Below are positions 13,777 through 18,737 of a DNA stretch of 18,737 bases, in pieces. This stretch comes from an archaeon (GTDB lineage: Archaea; Asgardarchaeota; Hermodarchaeia; Hermodarchaeales; Hermodarchaeaceae), in contig JABXGU010000562.1 of the NCBI GenBank assembly GCA_016550415.1, positions 1-18,737 on the forward strand, in the 5' to 3' direction. The position numbers and the translations under genes are program-made. Within the stretch, counting starts at the first letter, position 1. Each line of letters begins with the position of its first letter. The notes beneath the pieces were generated by a model. The model did no database searches, was not told the origin of the DNA, and worked only from the letters and a program-made list of their open reading frames with translations.

Positions 13777-14217
13777 ATGAAAATTAAAATCGAATCAAAT
13801 ATCGACAACAATCTACTCAACCGGCAAGATATAATGTTCACAGTAGAACATGCAGGAGAATCTACGCCAACACGATTAGATGTAAGAGCTAAATTATCAG
13901 CTATGCTCAACTGCAAAGAAGACCAACTCTACATAACAGAACTTGATGGCAAATATGGTGTAGGCGCTTCCAAAGGATATGCTCACTTATATCCCTCCAA
14001 ACAAGCTGCACTAAAACAGGAACTTAGACACATAATTAAGCGCCATGAGAAAAAGGGAGCTGCTGAAGAGGAACCAAAGCCAAAGGCTGCTGAGAAGCCA
14101 AAGGCTGCTGAGAAGCCAAAGGCTGCTGAGAAGCCAAAAGCACCTGTTAAGGAAGAACCTTCACCCAAGACCGAGGAATCTCCTTCTCCTGGGAAAGGGA
14201 GTGAAAAAGAAAAATAG
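13777..14217 (+). CDS. rps24e: 30S ribosomal protein S24e with a repetitive charged tail
   Basis: Small-subunit ribosomal protein shared with eukaryotes. Residues 1-93 form the normal S24e fold: NNLLNRQDIMFTVEHAG, the TPTRLDVRAKLSAML segment and YGVGASKGYAHLYPS. Most archaeal versions end near residue 100. Here a tail of about 50 residues follows, rich in Lys, Pro, Ala and Glu, with PKAAEK repeated three times (102-119), and then a Pro/Ser/Glu-rich end. The tail is probably disordered and solvent exposed. The ATG starts one base after the dephospho-CoA kinase stop, so translation is likely coupled. Confidence 0.94.
   Translation: MKIKIESNIDNNLLNRQDIMFTVEHAGESTPTRLDVRAKLSAMLNCKEDQLYITELDGKYGVGASKGYAHLYPSKQAALKQELRHIIKRHEKKGAAEEEPKPKAAEKPKAAEKPKAAEKPKAPVKEEPSPKTEESPSPGKGSEKEK
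14080..14133 (+). repeat. Three tandem 18-bp repeats in rps24e
   Basis: The unit ccaaaggctgctgagaag occurs three times in a row without a mismatch (14080-14097, 14098-14115, 14116-14133) and is followed by a partial copy. Each unit encodes PKAAEK in frame. Identity at silent positions points to recent slippage or unequal crossing-over. Confidence 0.95.
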
Positions 14218-14227
14218 TATAAGGTGA

Positions 14228-14413
14228 ATGATGAAGATGAAACCACATCAATACTACTCTGTTGGAAAAGATGGAAAACTCGAACGTAAACGCCGTTTTT
14301 GTCCGCGGTGTGGTGATGGAACATTTATGGCAGAACATTCTGACAGATTTAGCTGTGGAAGCTGTGGCTTCACAGATTTTAAACAATCTAAAGGGAAAGA
14401 AAAGTCAGAATAG
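14228..14413 (+). CDS. rps27ae: 30S ribosomal protein S27ae
   Basis: Zinc-binding small-subunit protein; in eukaryotes it is made as a ubiquitin fusion. Here it stands alone with 61 residues and no ubiquitin domain. Zinc ligands are Cys25, Cys28, Cys43 and Cys46 (CPRC and CGSC). [23 protein letters not shown] is near-invariant in parts. AAGGTGA at 14221-14227 is the ribosome binding site. Three ATGs (14228, 14231, 14237) are in frame; by spacing 14231 or 14237 may be the true start, changing the protein by one to three residues. It ends the rpo7 to S27ae gene run. Confidence 0.94.
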   Translation: MMKMKPHQYYSVGKDGKLERKRRFCPRCGDGTFMAEHSDRFSCGSCGFTDFKQSKGKEKSE

Positions 14414-14429
14414 ATTCTAGAGTGCAATA

Positions 14430-14452
14430 GATTATAGTGATAATCCATAATC
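14430..14452 (+). terminator. Alternative hairpins between S27ae and Kae1
   Basis: GATTAT (14430-14435) can pair with either of two direct copies of ATAATC (14440-14445 and 14447-14452), which are separated by one base. The element begins 17 bp after the S27ae stop. It may help terminate the upstream transcript; no long U-tract follows, so the call is weak. Confidence 0.25.
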
Positions 14453-14495
14453 TTTAGCATCTATTTCATTTATCCAGAAGTCCCGGACGATTAAG

Positions 14496-15482
14496 ATGTC
14501 AATTCTAGGTATTGAAAGCACTGCTCACACTTTTAGTATAGGCATAGTCGATAAGACTGGACAAATTCTCTCCAATGTAAAAGCGGTTTATGCACCTGTT
14601 ACAGGCGGTATTCATCCTCGTGAAGCGGCTGAACATCATCAGAACGAATGTTACAAGGTGCTTCAGAATTCATTGGAACAGGCTCAACTTTCGTTGAACC
14701 ATCTTTCTGCCATTGCATTTTCACAGGGTCCAGGACTTCCTCCTGCTCTTCGTATTGGCGCTGTTATGGGTCGAAGCCTAGCGAAAATACTTGACATACC
14801 ACTTATTGGGGTCAATCATTGTGTTGCTCATATAGAACAGGCTCGTTATTTCTGCAAATCAAAACAGCCCTTAGTCGCCTTTCTGTCTGGAGGTAACACA
14901 CAAATTACATCTCTTGATGCAGGACGATATCGTATTTTTGGCGAAACTCTTGACATAGCGCTGGGTAATATGCTGGACATGTTTGCTCGTGCCGCTAATC
15001 TACCTCATCCTGGAGGACCCAAAATCGAAAAGCTCGCTAGTCAATCTCAAAAGAACTACTTGGAACTACCTTATACCGTCAAGGGAATGGATTTGGCCTT
15101 CTCTGGCCTACTAACTGCAGCGAAGCGTCTGTTGAAGAAAGGTGCTGACCTTGCTGCAATCTGTTACAGTCTTCAGGAAACAGCCTTCGCTATGGTCGCA
15201 GAAGTTGTTGAACGTGCCCTAGCTCATACACGCCGTACTGAATTAATAGCAACAGGAGGAGTTGCAGCTAATGCACGACTTTCTGAGATCTTAAAAATGG
15301 TTGCTGACGAGCAGTCAGCCCACTTTGAAGCGGTACCCCCAAAATATGCCGGCGATAATGGTGCAATGATTGCATATGCGGGCTTACTGCTCCAACAAGC
15401 AAAAGTTAAAACACCAATTGAATCAAGCAGAGTGTTGCCTAAATGGCGATTGGACCAAGTAGAGATTCCTTGGGGAGGTTGA
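14496..15482 (+). CDS. kae1: tRNA threonylcarbamoyladenosine synthase Kae1 (TsaD family, KEOPS)
   Basis: Catalytic subunit of the KEOPS complex. It transfers threonylcarbamoyl from TC-AMP to A37 of tRNAs that read ANN codons, forming t6A. The protein has 328 residues. Metal-binding His108 and His112 lie in VNHCVAHIE, and Asp287 in GDNGAM. SGGNTQI (131-137), GETLDIALGNMLD (149-161) and ATGGVAANARL (252-262) are standard nucleotide-site segments. HPREAAEHH (40-48) matches the family. The ribosome binding site before ATG 14496 is weak. Bud32 begins 7 bp downstream as a separate gene, whereas the two are fused in some archaea. Pcc1 and Cgi121 are not seen in the window. Confidence 0.96.
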   Translation: MSILGIESTAHTFSIGIVDKTGQILSNVKAVYAPVTGGIHPREAAEHHQNECYKVLQNSLEQAQLSLNHLSAIAFSQGPGLPPALRIGAVMGRSLAKILDIPLIGVNHCVAHIEQARYFCKSKQPLVAFLSGGNTQITSLDAGRYRIFGETLDIALGNMLDMFARAANLPHPGGPKIEKLASQSQKNYLELPYTVKGMDLAFSGLLTAAKRLLKKGADLAAICYSLQETAFAMVAEVVERALAHTRRTELIATGGVAANARLSEILKMVADEQSAHFEAVPPKYAGDNGAMIAYAGLLLQQAKVKTPIESSRVLPKWRLDQVEIPWGG

Positions 15483-15489
15483 GTGTATA

Positions 15490-16128
15490 ATGTCTCATCT
15501 ACTAGCTAAAGGTGCAGAAGCCCACCTATACCTCGAGGAATGGTATGGATACCAAGTAATTCGGAAATATCGTGTTCCAAAAAGATATCGTGTTGTTCAA
15601 ATCGACCATGCACTCCGACATGAAAGAACAATCCGAGAAGCTCGGCTACTAAATGCTGCACGACAGGCTGGTGTCTCCACTCCCATTATTTTCAACATTA
15701 ATTCAGAGGATGCCACAATTATCATGGAGTACATAGAAGGAGATCGTCTCAAAGAACTTCTACTAACTCTGTCTCCTAAGAAACGAAAAGAAATATTCAA
15801 TTATGTCGGAGAAGCAGTCGCTAAACTTCATAAAAGCAATATTTGCCATGGTGACCTCACAACCTCAAATCTAATTGTTCACAAAGAACAAGTATATTTT
15901 GTTGACTTTGGGTTGGGTTCCAATACTCGGTCTCTTGAGGAATACGGCACTGACCTACATCTCTTGCGTCGTGCACTAATTAGCACACACTATAACTGCT
16001 GGAAGGAGTGTTTCGAAGCCTTCAAAGAAGGATACCAGCGTATCTACGGTGAAGCCGCTTTAACTGTCTTCAAAAAAATCATGGAAATTGAAAGCCGGGG
16101 TCGATATATTACAGAGCGCATAAAGTGA
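15490..16128 (+). CDS. bud32: Kae1-associated kinase/ATPase Bud32 (KEOPS)
   Basis: Small atypical protein kinase of the RIO/piD261 type that binds Kae1 and supports tRNA modification by ATP hydrolysis. It has 212 residues, as in unfused archaeal forms. Visible elements are KGAEA (7-11) in the glycine-rich position, the Lys of VIRKYR (23-28), the helix with RTIREARLL (46-54), the catalytic loop HGDLTTSN (120-127) and the metal-binding DFG (139-141). The protein ends with RGRYITERIK, matching the conserved basic C-terminus. GGAGG just before the Kae1 stop provides the ribosome binding site. Its own stop overlaps the GTG of the following pyrophosphatase frame. Confidence 0.95.
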   Translation: MSHLLAKGAEAHLYLEEWYGYQVIRKYRVPKRYRVVQIDHALRHERTIREARLLNAARQAGVSTPIIFNINSEDATIIMEYIEGDRLKELLLTLSPKKRKEIFNYVGEAVAKLHKSNICHGDLTTSNLIVHKEQVYFVDFGLGSNTRSLEEYGTDLHLLRRALISTHYNCWKECFEAFKEGYQRIYGEAALTVFKKIMEIESRGRYITERIK

Positions 16129-16715
16129 GTAAAATGCCCAAATTACAAACCATTCTTTATGTCACCAGTAATAAACATAAATTCAGTGAAGCATCTAGCA
16201 TCCTGGCAAAGATTGGCATCACCGTTGAACAATACCCTCATCGTCCCACTGAAATCCAATCTGACTCATTAGAGGAAATCGCAAAACACGATTGTGAACT
16301 GGTTCAAAATGAGGTTCACCGTCCAATTATTGTTGAGGACGCAGGGTTGTTTATCACTCACCTAAAGGGCGTCCCAGGACCTTACTCCTCATATGTTCTC
16401 AGAACAATTGGTAACGAAGGCGTTCTAAGAATCATGAAGGGAGTTAATGATCGTGAAGCTATTTTTCGTAGCGCTGTTGCCTTCGCATCGCCCAGTCAGC
16501 CTTGTCTTACTTTTCTTGGAGAAACTCACGGTCATATTAGTGAGAGTATTCGTGGAAAACATTGGGGCTTTGATCCCATTTTCATTCCTGAAGCGGGTGA
16601 TGGTTCAACCTATGCTGAGCTGAACGCTGTGGAAAAAAACCTTCTTTCGCATAGGTTTAAAGCTCTAACAAAATTCGCAGGGTGGATGAGAAAACAAAGG
16701 TTTGGAACCAATTAG
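16125..16715 (+). CDS. XTP/dITP pyrophosphatase (HAM1/RdgB family)
   Basis: Hydrolyses non-canonical nucleoside triphosphates such as ITP and XTP to monophosphate and pyrophosphate, cleaning the nucleotide pool. It has 196 residues. Motifs are TSNKHKF (14-20), VEDAGL (70-75) with the metal-binding acidic pair, PGPYSSYV (84-91), GFDPIF (148-153) and KNLLSHR (171-177), all standard for the family. Either GTG 16125, overlapping the Bud32 stop as GTGA, or ATG 16134 may be the start; neither has a clear ribosome binding site. Kae1, Bud32 and this gene are packed closely enough to be one operon. It is the last gene before the S15 promoter. Confidence 0.94.
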   Translation: MSKMPKLQTILYVTSNKHKFSEASSILAKIGITVEQYPHRPTEIQSDSLEEIAKHDCELVQNEVHRPIIVEDAGLFITHLKGVPGPYSSYVLRTIGNEGVLRIMKGVNDREAIFRSAVAFASPSQPCLTFLGETHGHISESIRGKHWGFDPIFIPEAGDGSTYAELNAVEKNLLSHRFKALTKFAGWMRKQRFGTN

Positions 16716-16726
16716 TTCAGAGATAT

Positions 16727-16736
16727 TCTTAAATAG
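16727..16736 (+). promoter_or_regulatory. TATA box of the S15 gene
   Basis: ttcttaaata followed by gcg lies about 65 bp before the S15 start, in the 84-bp space after the pyrophosphatase gene. It would place initiation near 16758. The core ttaaatagcg is identical to that upstream of aIF5B. Confidence 0.55.
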
Positions 16737-16799
16737 CGTTATTCTATCCTGCTGTGCAGCGAGTTTCCCTCCTCGCTTAATTGAACTATGGTGCAAAGA

Positions 16800-17255
16800 A
16801 TGGCTCGTATGCATTCTCCACGCAAAGGCAAATCACACTCTAAGCGTCCAATCCGTCTTGAAGTCCCAGACTGGTTTCAAAAGACACCTGAAGAGGTAGA
16901 AGAGCTAGTTTTGAAATTAGCAAAGGAAGGTCATCAACCTTCCATGATTGGCCTAATACTTAGAGACCAATATGGAGTTCCCCTAATCAAAGCAGTCACT
17001 GGCAAGACAATCACTCAAATCCTCAAAGAAAAAGAGCAAGCACTAAAAGTACCAGAAGATCTCTTTTCCCTCATTAAAAGAGCTATCAACCTACATCGCC
17101 ATCTTGAAACATTGAATAAGGACTTGCACTCTCAATACGGTCTTCGCTTGATTGAGAGCAAAGTTCGTCGACTAGTAAAATACTATCGAGGAAAGGGTGT
17201 CCTACCACCTGATTGGAAATACTCGCCTGAACAAGCAGCACTTCTTATACGATAA
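16800..17255 (+). CDS. rps15: 30S ribosomal protein S15 (S15p/S13e)
   Basis: Small-subunit protein binding the 16S rRNA central domain. It is the long archaeal and eukaryotic form, with an N-terminal extension before the S15 core. From ATG 16800 it has 151 residues beginning [17 protein letters not shown], as in archaeal homologues. GGTG at 16790-16793 is six bases upstream, so the earlier ATG 16788 is unlikely. [18 protein letters not shown] and [32 protein letters not shown] segments are recognisable, and the end [15 protein letters not shown] is highly typical. The DHH nuclease gene follows, a common archaeal pairing. Confidence 0.96.
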   Translation: MARMHSPRKGKSHSKRPIRLEVPDWFQKTPEEVEELVLKLAKEGHQPSMIGLILRDQYGVPLIKAVTGKTITQILKEKEQALKVPEDLFSLIKRAINLHRHLETLNKDLHSQYGLRLIESKVRRLVKYYRGKGVLPPDWKYSPEQAALLIR

Positions 17256-17268
17256 AATGAATGCTTCA

Positions 17269-17287
17269 AATAAAAGCAGTTTTTATT
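17269..17287 (+). terminator. A/T hairpin with T-run after S15, possible terminator
   Basis: AATAAAA (17269-17275) pairs with TTTTATT (17281-17287) around GCAGT, and the descending arm is itself a T-run. It starts 14 bp after the S15 stop in the 108-bp space before the nuclease gene. It may terminate or attenuate the S15 transcript. Confidence 0.4.
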
Positions 17288-17363
17288 GCCACTATTATCT
17301 TATACTGATATCCCCAAGTAATATTCCCAACAGAGTAGTTTCAGAAAATCTCGGTTGATATCC

Positions 17364-18737
17364 TTGACAGAGAAATTAGATCAATTGTTAGAGCTTGCAG
17401 ATGTAACAGCAAATCGAATTAATGATTGGATTGAAGCTGATGAACCAATCTTTATAACATCCCATCTTGATGCAGATGGTCTTAGTGCAGCTGGTATCTT
17501 GTGCTCTGCACTATATCGTAGAAAAGCCCTATTTCAACTACGAATTGTACGGCAACTTGACCGTGCTTTTCTCACCAACCTTGCAGCAAGCGGGCATAAA
17601 CACTTTATTTTCTCTGATTTTGGAAGCGGGCAGTTACCCCACATCAAGGATACCTTAGCCAATGTACAATCTGTTGTCATCGACCATCATCCTCCTGCTG
17701 ATAATGAGGTACCTGAGAACATACGTCAAATCAATCCACATTTGTGTGGGTTTGAAGGCAGTTATGAAATTTCAGGTGCAGGTGTTGCATACCTTGTAGC
17801 AAGACACCTAGGTGGTTCTAACGAAGATCTTGCAGGTCTCGCTGTAGTGGGTGCTTTGGGAGATTTCCAAGATTGTGGAGACAAACACACTCTCATCGGT
17901 CTCAACAATAATATCATTGTAGAGGATGCCACGGCTGCCAATGTCTTGGATGTGTCCATTGATATGCGGATATTCGGAAGGGAAACTCGTCCAATACATA
18001 TCGCCCTCCAATATACTACAACGCCTTTCATTCCAGGCATCAGCAACAATCCCGACGGTGCCCTTGCTTTTCTAGCTGAAACTGAAATAGAGCTAAGGGA
18101 TGGCGATAAATGGAGAACAATAGCCTCCCTATCAAAAGAAGAAAAACGTCGTCTTAACTCATCTCTCATTACTTACATGCTCAAACATAATATTCCTGCC
18201 CGAGAAGCTCAATCCCTCATTGGCTATGTCTACACATTAAAACAAGAGGAATCTGGAAGTTATTCACGAGATGCGCGCATGTTTGCAACTCTCCTGAATG
18301 CGTGCGGTCGTTCCGACCACGGAGGACTTGGTGTCGCAATTTGCATGGGAGAGCGAGGAGATCTTTACCAAAAGGCTGAAAATATTCTCAAGGAGCACCG
18401 ACAACATATAGCAGAAGGTCTCTCTTGGCTTTCTGGGGATTCTACTGCTGTTCAAACAAGCAAACTTCTCCAGTCTTTCCATGCCGAAGATAAAATTCCT
18501 GAAACACTCGTTGGTTCAGTCGCTGGGCTGGCATTAAATTCACAAATTCTTGACTGGTCAAAGCCAGTTTTCGCTTTCTCCTATACTAGTGATGGTCGAG
18601 TGAAAGTTTCTGCAAGAACCACCCGTCAAATAGTGGATGCAGGTGCCCACCTTGGCAAATTACTGCAGGAGGCATGCCAAGAAATTGGAAGTGGTTCAGA
18701 AGGTGGCGGTCACAATATTGCTGCAGGTGCAACAATA
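17364..18737 (+). CDS. DHH-family nuclease, GAN/RecJ-like (Cdc45-related), 3' partial
   Basis: Archaeal relative of RecJ; homologues act as 5'-3' single-strand exonucleases bound to the GINS complex at the replication fork. The visible 458 residues run off the window. The DHH domain shows SHLDADGLSAA (33-43), Asp85 in SDFGSGQ, DHH at 107-109 and Asp167 in GALGDFQD. The DHHA1 part ends with GSEGGGHNIAAGA (around 443-455), including His450. All predicted metal ligands are present, so it looks catalytically competent rather than a Cdc45-like inactive form. Homologues are about 460-480 residues, so little is missing. The start is a TTG at 17364, with cggttgat upstream; TTG 17355 is possible. The frame is closed upstream by a stop at 17319-17321. 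Confidence 0.9.
   Translation, partial: MTEKLDQLLELADVTANRINDWIEADEPIFITSHLDADGLSAAGILCSALYRRKALFQLRIVRQLDRAFLTNLAASGHKHFIFSDFGSGQLPHIKDTLANVQSVVIDHHPPADNEVPENIRQINPHLCGFEGSYEISGAGVAYLVARHLGGSNEDLAGLAVVGALGDFQDCGDKHTLIGLNNNIIVEDATAANVLDVSIDMRIFGRETRPIHIALQYTTTPFIPGISNNPDGALAFLAETEIELRDGDKWRTIASLSKEEKRRLNSSLITYMLKHNIPAREAQSLIGYVYTLKQEESGSYSRDARMFATLLNACGRSDHGGLGVAICMGERGDLYQKAENILKEHRQHIAEGLSWLSGDSTAVQTSKLLQSFHAEDKIPETLVGSVAGLALNSQILDWSKPVFAFSYTSDGRVKVSARTTRQIVDAGAHLGKLLQEACQEIGSGSEGGGHNIAAGATI

Noticed and set aside
17762..18169. Open frame of 135 codons opposite the DHH nuclease gene
   Set aside because: The plus strand carries the conserved DHH protein in one continuous frame; the antisense product has low-complexity Ser/Arg composition.

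Overview
The window is archaeal. It carries a set of archaeal or eukaryote-type information genes: ribosomal proteins L7Ae, S28e, L24e, S6e, S24e, S27ae and S15; aIF5B; aIF2-gamma; RNA polymerase Rpo7; Spt4; Kae1 and Bud32; and a GAN/RecJ-like nuclease. It also carries the archaeal modified mevalonate route. Several genes have Shine-Dalgarno (SD) motifs at start-like spacing, and TTG and GTG starts are common. Base composition is moderate and slightly AT-rich throughout. Some traits lean towards an Asgard-type or deep TACK lineage: a eukaryote-type P-loop in aIF5B and long Lys/Glu-rich tails on L24e, S24e and Rpo7. This is an inference only; no rRNA gene is present to settle it.

Layout. Positions 1-747 hold the 3' part of an unrecognised multi-pass membrane protein. 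Positions 933-6030 are an isoprenoid cluster on the plus strand: mevalonate kinase, a UbiD-family decarboxylase (probable anhydromevalonate phosphate decarboxylase), the large and small subunits of an aconitase-X enzyme (probable phosphomevalonate dehydratase), and type 2 IPP isomerase. Together they would convert mevalonate to isopentenyl phosphate and interconvert IPP and DMAPP. The isopentenyl phosphate kinase that links these two parts is not in the window. Positions 6166-7122 encode L7Ae, S28e and L24e. A nucleoside diphosphate kinase with an unusual C-terminal extension lies convergently on the minus strand (7190-7858).

After a divergent promoter region (about 300 bp), positions 8157-12150 encode aIF5B, S6e, aIF2-gamma and a PIN-domain protein. 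A 222-bp spacer with inverted repeats and a TATA-like box leads into Rpo7, Spt4, GTP-dependent dephospho-CoA kinase, S24e and S27ae (12373-14413). Next come Kae1, Bud32 and an XTP/ITP pyrophosphatase (14496-16715), two of them KEOPS subunits that make t6A in tRNA. The window closes with S15 under its own TATA-like box and a DHH nuclease of the GAN/RecJ type that runs off the 3' edge.

No tRNA, rRNA, CRISPR array, insertion sequence or intein was seen. Most of the gene order is ordinary archaeal housekeeping. The points that deserve a second look are an apparent ATC start codon for rpo7, the C-terminally extended NDK, the compact alternative mevalonate cluster, the leader upstream of L7Ae, the charged tails on translation and transcription proteins, and the eukaryote-type G1 motif of aIF5B.
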